Assembly: GCA_963755815.1 (NCBI GenBank)
Contig: CAVWLF010000005.1
Span: 682,001-746,000, forward strand
Length of the DNA stretch: 64,000 nt
Direction of reading: 5' to 3'
From: Palsa-506 sp963755815
Lineage (GTDB): Bacteria > Actinomycetota > Actinomycetes > Streptosporangiales > Streptosporangiaceae
Every line of letters begins with the position of its first letter. The first letter of the stretch is position 1. Positions 17,149 through 24,622 of the stretch are shown in pieces. A model generated the notes under the pieces. It worked only from the letters and a program-made list of their open reading frames with translations, was not told the origin of the DNA and ran no database searches. The translations under genes were made by a program, and so were the position numbers.

Positions 17149-17386
17149 CCTTCGCCTGCGCATCGGGACCGCCCTCCTCGATGGCCGAGGTGACGCAGTG
17201 ACCGAGATGATCTTCGAGTAGCCCGAGCGCCACCGCCTGCAGCGCTCTGGTCACCGCCGAGATCTGGGTGAGCACGTCGATGCAGTAGTCATCCTGCTCC
17301 ACCATCCGCTGCAGGCCGCGCACCTGGCCTTCGACCCTGCGCAGGCGTTTGAGGTAGGCATCCTTGTCCTGGGTGTAACCGCGCAT
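17105..17386 (-). CDS. csoR: CsoR-family metal-sensing repressor
   Basis: 93 residues, all-helical, the usual CsoR size. Cu(I)-type ligand positions are intact: Cys35 (DDYCIDVL), His60 and Cys64 (LLEDHLGHCVTSA). The basic first helix (YLKRLRRVEGQVRGLQRMV) carries the DNA-contact residues. CsoR tetramers release promoter DNA on binding Cu(I). No copper ATPase or chaperone gene is adjacent, so its target is elsewhere or is itself; I do not see a clear CsoR palindrome upstream. The 3' end is the source of the tandem array downstream. Related persulfide sensors (CstR) lack the His, which favours a copper-type CsoR. Confidence 0.92.
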   Translation of the reverse strand: MRGYTQDKDAYLKRLRRVEGQVRGLQRMVEQDDYCIDVLTQISAVTRALQAVALGLLEDHLGHCVTSAIEEGGPDAQAKVHEAAEAISRLVKS

Positions 17387-17747
17387 GCTGAGACGATACG
17401 CCCCGAGGCTGAATCAGCGCATTTGCCTGATCAGGAGGCAGGCGATGGCCAGGTGAACCCTGGCCCGCAGCGGGCGCCGCGTTGCCCCCCGGCAACTGGC
17501 AGCCGCATTGCCCCCGGCCGCTGGCCGCAGTACAGCCGCATTGCCCCCCGGCCGCTGGCAGCAGTACAGCTGCATTGCCCCCCGGCCGCTGGCAGCAGGT
17601 ACAAAGGAAGGGTGCGTTAAGGACGCTGGTTCGCGCTGCTGGTGAACCTGAACGGGCCGTTCAGCGATTCCTAAGATGTGACAGGCATGCTGTGCACGGC
17701 CTGGCGAGACCGGGACGCTGGACCAGACCAGCAGGGAGGACCGCATC
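17387..17747 (+). other. Intergenic region csoR / electron-transfer operon
   Basis: About 360 bases between divergent genes. It contains a short tandem repeat array (17479-17602) and, to its right, a segment with TAAGAT (about 17671-17676), a possible -10 box for the five-gene operon starting at 17748. The ribosome site of that operon is GCAGGGAGGACC just before the ATG. Confidence 0.4.
17479..17602. repeat. Four tandem units of a 26-34-bp GC-rich repeat
   Basis: Units start at about 17479, 17505, 17538 and 17572. Each begins GCATTGCCCCC (first copy GCGTTG), followed by CGGCCGCTGGC and, in copies 2 and 3, GCAGTACAGC. No reading frame through them looks coding. They lie between divergent csoR and the redox operon, so they could affect regulation, but nothing shows this directly. 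Confidence 0.8.
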
Positions 17748-18008
17748 ATGCGTCGGGATAACGCGGGTGCCGCGATCAACGCCCGCGATGACGGCCTGCG
17801 CAAAGTGAGCAGGCTGACCTGGCAGATCGGCGCGGCCGGTGTCGTGTGCTCGGCGCTGATCGCCGCCGCGTTCGGCCACGGTGTCACGGCCACCCACCCG
17901 GCCACGCACCCGGCGACCTCCCAGCCCGGACCGGGCGGCATCGTGATCCCGGCGCAGCCCCCGGCCGCTGCCGGGGGGGCCAGCCAGGTCAACTCTGGAG
18001 CTTCATGA
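17748..18008 (+). CDS. Small membrane protein heading the ApbE operon
   Basis: 86 residues: a polar N-terminus (about 1-22), one hydrophobic helix (about 24-44, LTWQIGAAGVVCSALIAAAF), then a Pro/Gly-rich extracytoplasmic tail (GGIVIPAQPPAAAGG) ending in NSGAS at the extreme C-terminus. Small proteins of this layout precede ApbE genes in other actinobacteria, to my knowledge without assigned function. The start overlaps no other gene, and GGGAGGA precedes the ATG. Its stop overlaps the apbE start by four bases (ATGA). The terminal SGAS resembles the [S/T]GA[T/S] core that ApbE modifies with FMN, but the rest of an FMN-binding domain is missing. Confidence 0.75.
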   Translation: MRRDNAGAAINARDDGLRKVSRLTWQIGAAGVVCSALIAAAFGHGVTATHPATHPATSQPGPGGIVIPAQPPAAAGGASQVNSGAS

Positions 18009-19072
18009 CCGCGGTGGCCGCGGCGGCGCCGGCGCAGGACACCTTCAGGGTTTTCGGGACCACGGCGACGCTGCTCATCACCGAGGCCAGCGCGCTGCCC
18101 GCCGCCCGGCGGCTCGCGGATGCCGAGTTCGCTGCCGTTGATCTGGCCTGCAGCAGGTTCCGTCCCGATTCCGAGCTGTCCGCGCTGAACGCGGCCGGCG
18201 GGGCAACTGTCCGCATCAGCGAGCTTTTCGCCGAGCTGCTGGGCGAGGCGCTGCGCGCCGCGCGGCTCACCGACGGCGCCGTGGATCCGACTTGCGGGCG
18301 GGCCCTGGCGGAGCTTGGCTACGACCGCGACTTCGGACTGCTGGAGCCTGCGCCAGCCGTAGCACCAGGAACCGCGGGCCCAGGGCGGACCAGCCCGGGA
18401 CCGGCGGGCTCAGCCAGCTCAGGACCAGCCAGCTCAGGACCAGCCAGCTCAGGACCAGCCAGCCAAGTCCCCCCGGCCCGGGCAGTGCCGGGCTGGCGCA
18501 GCGTGCAGCTGGACACCGGGCCGCCCCGGGCCACGCTGGCCGGTGGGGCGCAGCTCGATCTCGGGGCGACCGCGAAGGCCCGGGCGGCGGACCGGTGCGC
18601 TGCCGCCATCGCCGGGCAGCTCGGCTACGGCGTACTGGTCAGCCTCGGCGGCGATATCGCGGTCGCGGGGCCGGTCCCGGCCGGCGGCTGGCGGATACGG
18701 GTCACCGACGACCATGCCGCCGGCCCGGACGCGGCCGGCCAGACCGTGTCCATCACGTCGGGCGGGCTGGCCACCTCGAGCACCACGGTGCGTGCCTGGG
18801 CCCGGGATGGCAGGCGAATGCATCACATCGTCGACCCGGCGACCGGCGAACCGGCCCGCTCCTGCTGGCGGACGGTGAGCGTAGCGGCCGGGAGCTGCAC
18901 AGACGCGAACGCCGCGAGCACGGCGGCGATCGTGCGCGGCGACGCGGCGATCAGATGGCTGGAGGACCTCTCGCTACCCGCCCGGCTGGTCCGCGAGGAC
19001 GGGTCCGTGGCGGTCATCGCCGGGTGGCCGGACGAACCGGTGCCACCATCCGGGCCCGCGCCGGGCACATGA
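18005..19072 (+). CDS. apbE: FAD:protein FMN transferase ApbE-like
   Basis: 355 residues. Members move FMN from FAD to a Ser/Thr of a target protein, a Mg-dependent covalent flavinylation. Family marks are CSRFRPDSELSALNAAGG (about 45-60), LTDGAVDPTCGRALAELGYD, LDLGATAKARAADR, LVSLGGDIAVAGP, HHIVDPATGEPA and the Mg/FAD region CTDANAASTAAI. A low-complexity Ser/Gly/Pro insert (SSGPASSGPASSGPAS, coded by 15-base tandem repeats at about 18415-18472) interrupts the middle. No signal peptide is seen, whereas many ApbE proteins are extracytoplasmic lipoproteins. It overlaps its neighbours by four bases on both sides, so it belongs to the same operon. Confidence 0.9.
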   Translation: MTAVAAAAPAQDTFRVFGTTATLLITEASALPAARRLADAEFAAVDLACSRFRPDSELSALNAAGGATVRISELFAELLGEALRAARLTDGAVDPTCGRALAELGYDRDFGLLEPAPAVAPGTAGPGRTSPGPAGSASSGPASSGPASSGPASQVPPARAVPGWRSVQLDTGPPRATLAGGAQLDLGATAKARAADRCAAAIAGQLGYGVLVSLGGDIAVAGPVPAGGWRIRVTDDHAAGPDAAGQTVSITSGGLATSSTTVRAWARDGRRMHHIVDPATGEPARSCWRTVSVAAGSCTDANAASTAAIVRGDAAIRWLEDLSLPARLVREDGSVAVIAGWPDEPVPPSGPAPGT

Positions 19073-19911
19073 TCGGTTCCAGCGCTGCCGGGTCGGCCAC
19101 CGCGATCGTGGTGACCTCCACGACGCCCCTCTGGTACCTCACCCGGGCCACCGGGCTAGTCGCCCTCGTACTGCTGACCGCGAGCATGGCGCTCGGCCTG
19201 CTGGCCTCGGTGCGATATCAGAGCCGCCGCTGGCCGCGGTTCATCACCGCCGGGCTGCACCGGAACGCGTCCCTGCTCGCCTGCGCCTTCACCGGCGTGC
19301 ATATCGTTACGACGCTCGCTGACGGCTTCGTCCCGATCCGGCTCCAGGACGTCGTGATCCCGTTCATCTCGGCCTACCGGCCGGTCTGGCTCGGCCTGGG
19401 CGCAATCGCCTTCGACCTGATGCTGGCCGCGACAGTGACCAGCCTGATCAGGACGCGGCTCAGCTACCGGACCTGGCGCCTGGTCCACTGGACCGCGTAT
19501 CTCTGCTGGCCCGTCGCCGTGCTGCACGGACTGGGCACCGGCTCGGACACCTCAGTTCGCTGGGTGCTGCTGCTGACGCTGGGCTGCGTCGCCGTGGTGA
19601 CTGGCCTGCTCGGGTGGCGGCTGGCCTACGGATGGCCCAGCCACCCGGCGGCGCGGCTGATGGGCGCGCTCGTCCTGGTGCTCGCCCTGGTGGCCGGCGG
19701 AGCATGGCTCGCGGCCGGGCCGCTGCATCCGGGCTGGGCGCGACGGGCGGGCACTCCCCCGTCACTGCTCGGCGGGCACGGCCCGAGCGCCGCCGCGGCC
19801 GCCGGCACCCGGCCCGCCGGCACCCAGCTCGCCGGCACCCGGGGCGGCAGCGCCCCGGCCAGTGCCCGCCGGGCCGGGATCCGCCGTTCCGGCCGCGGCG
19901 GCGCCGGGTGA
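19069..19911 (+). CDS. Ferric reductase-like heme membrane protein
   Basis: 280 residues with about six hydrophobic helices between residues 20 and 205, and an Ala/Gly/Arg-rich C-terminal tail. His64 and His140 lie at helix starts, with His78 and His153 about four turns along (HRNASLLACAFTGVHIV and HWTAYLCWPVAVLHG). This spacing of two His pairs is the di-heme pattern of ferric reductase-like and MsrQ/YedZ-type membrane domains. It would pass electrons across the membrane. Its FAD/NADPH domain, present in NADPH oxidases, is absent; the next gene (NuoF-like) probably supplies electrons. ATGA overlap with apbE and GTGA overlap with the next gene. Confidence 0.85.
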   Translation: MIGSSAAGSATAIVVTSTTPLWYLTRATGLVALVLLTASMALGLLASVRYQSRRWPRFITAGLHRNASLLACAFTGVHIVTTLADGFVPIRLQDVVIPFISAYRPVWLGLGAIAFDLMLAATVTSLIRTRLSYRTWRLVHWTAYLCWPVAVLHGLGTGSDTSVRWVLLLTLGCVAVVTGLLGWRLAYGWPSHPAARLMGALVLVLALVAGGAWLAAGPLHPGWARRAGTPPSLLGGHGPSAAAAAGTRPAGTQLAGTRGGSAPASARRAGIRRSGRGGAG

Positions 19912-21251
19912 GCGTCACCGGGGCCACGGCCAGGGACGGCGAGGCGCTGCCACCTCGCCAGCTGCCCCGGCTGATCCGGTCTGACCGGCCGCTCGCGCTG
20001 GCCGAGCATGTCAGCCGGTACGGGCCGGTACCGCTCCGGCCCGACGGCGCGGCCCTGATCGCCGAGGTCGACCGGGCCGGGCTGGCCGGCCGGGGCGGCG
20101 CGGGCTTCCCGGCCGGCCGCAAGATGGCCGCCGTATCCGCTGCCACCGCGGCCCATAAGCCAGGGCTCCTGCGTACGGCCCGGGGCGGCGTGCTGGTCGC
20201 GAACGGCGTCGAGTCGGAGCCGGCCAGCGGCAAGGACAAGATGCTGCTCGACCGCTCCCCGCATCTGGTGCTCGACGGGATCGCGGTGGCGGCCGCGGCG
20301 GTCGGGGCCAGCCGGGCATACCTGTGCCTGCACGAGGGACTTCCCGGGCTGACCGGCCAGCTCCGGGCGGCCGTTGCCGAGCGCGAACGCGCCGGGATCA
20401 GCCGGGTGCCGATCCAGGTCACCGAGATCCCCGGCGGATACGTGGCCAGCCAGGAAACCGCCCTGATCAGCTTTCTGAATGGCGGACCGCAGCGCCCGGC
20501 CTTCGTTCCGCCGCGGCCGTCCGAGCGGGGGGTGCACGGGCGCCCGACGCTCGTTCAGAATGTTGAAACCCTGGCCCACCTGGCCCTCATCGCCCGGTAC
20601 GGCGCCGCGTGGTTCCGCGAACTCGGCGAGCCCCGGTCGGCGGGCTCGGTGCTTATCACCGTCAGCGGGGCGGTACGGCGGCCGAACGTGCAGGAAGTCG
20701 AGTTCGGAACCCGGATCGGTGACCTGCTCGAACGCGCGGGCGGGCCGGCCGAGCCGCCCCGGGCGGTCCTGGCCGGCGGCTACTTCGGCGGCTGGCTGCC
20801 GTACCCGGCGGCGCTGGACGTCCGGATGACCGACGCCGACCTGCGCAGCGCCGGGGCCGCGCTCGGGCCTGGCGTCCTGGTCCTGCTCCCCGAGTCGGCC
20901 TGCGGCCTGGCCGAGACCGCGCGGACGATCGGATACCTGGCCAGCCAGAGCGCCGGCCAGTGCGGGCCGTGCCTGAACGGGCTGCCCGCGCTAGCCGACG
21001 CATTCGACGAGGTGGCCTTCGCGCGGCCAGGCCGGGACACGCTGAGCTGGGCCCGCCAGCTGCTCACGCTGGTGGCCCGGCGCGGCGCATGTCACCTCCC
21101 GGACGGAACCGCCGCGCTCGCCGCCAGCGCCCTCCGCGTGTTCGGCGACGACCTGCGCGGGCACGCGGCGTCCGGGCCCTGCCCGCAGGCATGGCGGGCT
21201 CCGGTGCTGCCTACCCCGGCCGGCTATGACCAGGGCCAGGGCGCGTCATGA
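19908..21251 (+). CDS. NuoF/RnfC-like NADH and Fe-S protein with SLBB domain
   Basis: 447 residues from the GTG that overlaps the previous stop. Complex I 51-kDa features are visible: AGRGGAGFPAGRKM (NADH/FMN-binding glycine-rich loop), VANGVESEPASGKD, the FMN-region VQNVETLAHLALI, an SLBB-like segment (TVSGAVRRPNVQEVEFGTRIGDLLERAGG) and a C-terminal cluster region QSAGQCGPCLNG...RRGACHLPDG. In NuoF this region carries four Cys; here the first is Ala, leaving CxxC plus one later Cys. NADH oxidation feeding the partner ferredoxin or heme protein is inferred. The N-terminus contains SVTGAT, an ApbE-like core sequence without the usual preceding Asp. Confidence 0.88.
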   Translation: MSVTGATARDGEALPPRQLPRLIRSDRPLALAEHVSRYGPVPLRPDGAALIAEVDRAGLAGRGGAGFPAGRKMAAVSAATAAHKPGLLRTARGGVLVANGVESEPASGKDKMLLDRSPHLVLDGIAVAAAAVGASRAYLCLHEGLPGLTGQLRAAVAERERAGISRVPIQVTEIPGGYVASQETALISFLNGGPQRPAFVPPRPSERGVHGRPTLVQNVETLAHLALIARYGAAWFRELGEPRSAGSVLITVSGAVRRPNVQEVEFGTRIGDLLERAGGPAEPPRAVLAGGYFGGWLPYPAALDVRMTDADLRSAGAALGPGVLVLLPESACGLAETARTIGYLASQSAGQCGPCLNGLPALADAFDEVAFARPGRDTLSWARQLLTLVARRGACHLPDGTAALAASALRVFGDDLRGHAASGPCPQAWRAPVLPTPAGYDQGQGAS

Positions 21252-21451
21252 GCTACCGGCTGCGGGTCAACCCGGTCAGCTGCGAGGCCCACGGGATCTG
21301 CGCGGAGCTGTTCCCCGAGCGGATCACCCTGGACCCGTGGGGTTATCCCATCATCGCGCCGCAGCCGGTGCCGGACGAACTGCTCGGGCATGCCCGCCGG
21401 GCCGTCGCCGGGTGCCCCACGCTGGCCCTGCTGATCGATCGCGCGGACTGA
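21248..21451 (+). CDS. Small single-cluster ferredoxin (3Fe-4S-type motif)
   Basis: 67 residues. Cluster residues are Cys12, Cys18 and Cys56 (CEAHGIC ... AGCPTLAL). The position of the second ligand of a 4Fe-4S ferredoxin is His15, giving CxxHxxC. This variant is common among actinobacterial ferredoxins, many of which serve cytochromes P450 and carry 3Fe-4S clusters. Here the partner is probably the NuoF-like protein, whose stop overlaps this start by four bases. It closes the five-gene operon. Confidence 0.9.
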   Translation: MSYRLRVNPVSCEAHGICAELFPERITLDPWGYPIIAPQPVPDELLGHARRAVAGCPTLALLIDRAD

Positions 21452-21694
21452 CGCCGAAGCCGGAGGCCCGGGCAAGCGCCGGGTGAACGGCAGATTTTAT
21501 TTCCGGCTAAAACCGCGTTTCTACGCTGCGGCGGGCCCCGGGCGAGTCATGATGTCGTTGCCTGGCGTCGTCTAGGACAACGCGGAGCCCGGACCAGACC
21601 CGGTCGTATCACCAAGCGTTCCTGGTGCCTCCCCCGGGCTGTCCGTCGCCGGGCCGGCTTGCATAGTCGCGAATCCAGACCTAGGAGACTGGTC

Positions 21695-23335
21695 TTGCCG
21701 ACGCTCGAGGAAGACCGCGACACCGGGGCCGACCCGGCCGAGTCGGAGCGGGTGGCGGGCGCCCTCGCCTGGCGGCGGCACTGGCGCGCTGGCCCGGGCA
21801 GCCTGCTCGCGCTGCTGCGCCGTCACTGGCTATTCGCCGTGGCCCTGGCGCTCGGGGTCGTACCCCGGGCCATCGTCATGGTGGCGTACGCGCCCGCGGC
21901 CCTGTTCAAGCTGGACACCTACGACTACCTGTGGGGTGCCACTCACCTCACGCCGAATCCGGTCAATCCGGCCGGGTACTCAGCCTTCCTGTGGCTGCTC
22001 CGGCCCTTCCACTCGCTGCTCCTGATCGCGGCCCTGCAGCACCTGATGGGCCTGGGCATCGCCGTGATGATCTACGCCATACTGCGGTACTGGGGCGTCT
22101 CCGCCTGGCTGGCCACGCTCGCCACCACGCCCGTGCTGTTCGACCCGGCTCAGCTGCTGCTCGAGCAGCTGATCATGGCCGACATCCTGGCCATGTTCCT
22201 CATGATCGCGTCGTTCACCGTGCTGCTCACGCGCAGGTCACCGTCGGGCTGGCGGTCGGCTACGGCATTGCTGCTGATGGGCGCCTCGACCGTGATCCGC
22301 CCGGACACGCTGCCGATTATTTTCCTGATGGCGGGCTACCTGCTGGTGCGGCGATCGGGCTGGCGCCGGGCCGGGGCCGCGCTGGCCGCCGGGCTGCTGC
22401 CAGTGGCCGGATACGTCGCCTGGTTCGCCGCGGCGTCCGGCACGATTGGCCTGACCAGGAGCGACGGGCTGTTCCTGTGGTCGCGGACGATGTCATTCGC
22501 CAACTGCGCCACGATCAAGCCGCCGCCCAGCCTGAGGGCCCTGTGCCCAGGCCGGCAGCCGATCTCGCGGGAGCAGCCCACGGTGGACGGCCGGTTCCTG
22601 CCGAGGGAGTACCTCTGGGATCATCGCGCCTGGCAATGGCAGCCGCCGTCGCCCGGGCCGGTGCCCGACACGGCCGCGTTCACGCAGGCCAGGAATGCCC
22701 GCGCGAGGCACTTCGCGATCCTGGCCATCGAGGCTCAGCCGCTGGCGTACGCCCGGGTCGTGGGGACAGGCGTCCTGAAGGCTTTCACTACCTCGGACAC
22801 ACTGCATTTCCCCGGCACGGAGCCCCCGCCGATCGATCTCAGCGTGGCCAACCGCCACTACATGCTCGCCGCCGTGCGCGGGTATCTCGGCACCACCGCG
22901 GGCATCGCGCCTTACCTGGGCGTGGCCCTGGGGATCCACGTAAGACAGCCGTATGCCGACCTGGTCGTGCGGTACCAGGACCGGATCCACCTGCCGGGGC
23001 CGTTGCTCGGCCTGATTGTGGTGATCGGCCTGGCCGGCATCGTCGTCCCGCGTACCCGGTCCGCCGCCGCCGCGCTGGCCTGGACCGCTGCGGGGCTGAT
23101 CGCCATCCTGCCGGTGGCCGAGCATGAGTTCGCCTACCGGTACGTGATTCCGGCCGTCCCGCTCGCCTGCCTGGCCGCGGCGCTCGGCGCGCGGTTCTTC
23201 GGCCGGGCCCGCCCCGGCGCCGTGGCCGGGACGCCTTCCGGTGCCGGCTCAGCGGTCCCGCAGCCCACGATCCCGCGGCCCACCGTCCCGGAGTCCACGG
23301 TCCCGCAGCCCAGCGGAAAGGTCACCCCGGTCTGA
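21695..23335 (+). CDS. GT-C-like polytopic membrane protein
   Basis: About 546 residues. TTG at 21695 is chosen because AGGAG lies seven bases before it. After a polar N-terminus there are roughly 10 to 11 hydrophobic segments, with a first extracytoplasmic loop holding FKLDTYDYLWGA (acidic residues where GT-C glycosyltransferases have their catalytic Asp) and a large loop with PGRQPISREQPTVDGRFLP. The C-terminus is a repeat (PTIPRPTVPESTVPQPS). The layout matches lipid-linked-sugar mannosyl- or arabinosyltransferase-like proteins and related uncharacterised actinobacterial proteins. Donor and acceptor are unknown. A second protein of similar build is at 25811-27514. Confidence 0.7.
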   Translation: MPTLEEDRDTGADPAESERVAGALAWRRHWRAGPGSLLALLRRHWLFAVALALGVVPRAIVMVAYAPAALFKLDTYDYLWGATHLTPNPVNPAGYSAFLWLLRPFHSLLLIAALQHLMGLGIAVMIYAILRYWGVSAWLATLATTPVLFDPAQLLLEQLIMADILAMFLMIASFTVLLTRRSPSGWRSATALLLMGASTVIRPDTLPIIFLMAGYLLVRRSGWRRAGAALAAGLLPVAGYVAWFAAASGTIGLTRSDGLFLWSRTMSFANCATIKPPPSLRALCPGRQPISREQPTVDGRFLPREYLWDHRAWQWQPPSPGPVPDTAAFTQARNARARHFAILAIEAQPLAYARVVGTGVLKAFTTSDTLHFPGTEPPPIDLSVANRHYMLAAVRGYLGTTAGIAPYLGVALGIHVRQPYADLVVRYQDRIHLPGPLLGLIVVIGLAGIVVPRTRSAAAALAWTAAGLIAILPVAEHEFAYRYVIPAVPLACLAAALGARFFGRARPGAVAGTPSGAGSAVPQPTIPRPTVPESTVPQPSGKVTPV

Positions 23336-23347
23336 CTTGTCAGGTGG

Positions 23348-24262
23348 CTAGCCGCTCAGCATGCTGATCGCGGCGGCCGCCGCCGCGCCGATGGCGGCGT
23401 TGATGGCCGCATCCCCCTGCCAGGGCTGGTGAGCCTGGCAGAAGACGGCCGCGGCGTAGCCGCCGCCGTCCGGGTAGGTGATAACGCCGATCTCGTTCCG
23501 CACCACGCCCACCAGGCTGCCGCTCTTGGCCGCGACGCGCACCGGCGACTGGAAGCCGGAAGCGAGCCGGTGCTTAGTCAGCTGCTGGCTCATCAGCTGG
23601 CGGATCCGCTGGCAGGCCGGCGGCGGCCCGGCCTGATCGGACCAGATCAGCCGGAGCAGCCTGGCCATGTCCCGCGGCGTGGTCCGGGTGGTCCGGCTCG
23701 CGGTCAGGGCGCCGGCGCCGAGCATCCGGCGGACGACCTGATCTTCCTCCGCCGCGGAGTGCGGCTGCGCCCCCCAGGCGGACATGGCCGCCCAGCCGGC
23801 GAATCCCGCGTCCCGCCCGATGGAGTCGATGATCGTCTGCAGGTCGCCCGTGATGACCGTGCCCGTCAGCCCGAGACGCGCCGAGCTGGCATTCACCGCA
23901 TCGATGCCCACCCGGTGCAGCAGGACGTCGGTCGCGTGATTGTCGCTGATGGTGAGCATCGCCACCACCAGGTCACGCAACGATACTTCGACGTCGTCGC
24001 TGAACAACGAGAACCCGACCGGGCCAGGCGTCCGGGACGCGGCCGCCAGGGTGACCCGCTCTCGCGGGTCGAGCCGCCCGTCCGCGAACTGGGTCTCAGC
24101 CTCCAGCGCGATCGGCACCTTGATCACCGACGCCGGCACGACCGGCTCGTCAGCGTGGATGGCGACCTCCGGCGCGCCATTCAGCGACTGGACGCAGAGC
24201 TGGCCTTCGCACCCCGCGCGCTCGAACAGCGTCTTGATGGCCGTCTCGACGGGCGTCTCCAT
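23348..24262 (-). CDS. Class A beta-lactamase-fold serine hydrolase
   Basis: 304 residues with the class A motifs: Ser45-xx-Lys48 (SVIK), Ser106-Asp107-Asn108 (SDN) and Lys246-Ser247-Gly248 (KSG). The omega-loop Glu of true class A beta-lactamases (ExxLN) is not recognisable: the region reads RTTRTTPRDMARLL. There is also no signal peptide, while beta-lactamases act outside the membrane. The protein may therefore be a cytoplasmic peptidase or esterase of this fold rather than a resistance enzyme. The C-terminus is an Ala-rich helix. It is convergent with the GT-C-like gene, with a 12-base gap. Confidence 0.8.
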   Translation of the reverse strand: METPVETAIKTLFERAGCEGQLCVQSLNGAPEVAIHADEPVVPASVIKVPIALEAETQFADGRLDPRERVTLAAASRTPGPVGFSLFSDDVEVSLRDLVVAMLTISDNHATDVLLHRVGIDAVNASSARLGLTGTVITGDLQTIIDSIGRDAGFAGWAAMSAWGAQPHSAAEEDQVVRRMLGAGALTASRTTRTTPRDMARLLRLIWSDQAGPPPACQRIRQLMSQQLTKHRLASGFQSPVRVAAKSGSLVGVVRNEIGVITYPDGGGYAAAVFCQAHQPWQGDAAINAAIGAAAAAAISMLSG

Positions 24263-24622
24263 GGCATCAAGACTGCCAGGCGGCCCGGCGGCGCTCCCGG
24301 GCCCGGCCGGCGCGGCAGGCCGGACCGGCGCGGGCCTCGCGGTCGGGGCGGGCGCCCCGCCGGCCGCACCGGCGGGGCGCCCAGTGGCGGTGTCAGCGTC
24401 CGGGTGGTCGCCTGGCCGCCCGGCGCCCCAGATGCCCCGGGCGCGCGAATCTAATCATCGAAAGAAGCCCTCGTCACCCTTCGCCAGCCGCGGCCAGCGT
24501 CCGAGTCCCTGGAACCGCTGGATGGCGGCCGATTACGATCGCGCTAGGCAGGGCGGCGGGCGGCTGGCCCGCAGGATTCGTTCTGCCTCTTCGTTCTGGC
24601 CGCAACGCGGGAGGCGAGCGGA
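24263..24622. other. Divergent intergenic region with a strong hairpin
   Basis: 360 bases between the divergent serine hydrolase and CoA-transferase genes. It contains a perfect 14-base-pair inverted repeat (24350-24363 with 24369-24382, loop CCGCA). The rest shows no coding pattern. The right end carries GGGAGGCGAGCGG as ribosome site of the CoA-transferase. Confidence 0.55.
24350..24382. terminator. Perfect 14-bp GC hairpin with 5-base loop
   Basis: GGGCGCCCCGCCGG pairs completely with CCGGCGGGGCGCCC around CCGCA. It has no T-run. It is terminator-like in form but lies upstream of both flanking genes, so its role is unclear: attenuator, boundary between divergent transcripts, or a relic. 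Confidence 0.5.

Noticed and set aside
17479..17602. CRISPR array
   Set aside because: Units of 26-34 bases follow each other without unique spacers and no cas genes are present.
18292..19911. A 539-codon frame overlapping apbE and ending with the heme protein
   Set aside because: The first half is a shifted reading of apbE; only the part from 19069 is the real gene.
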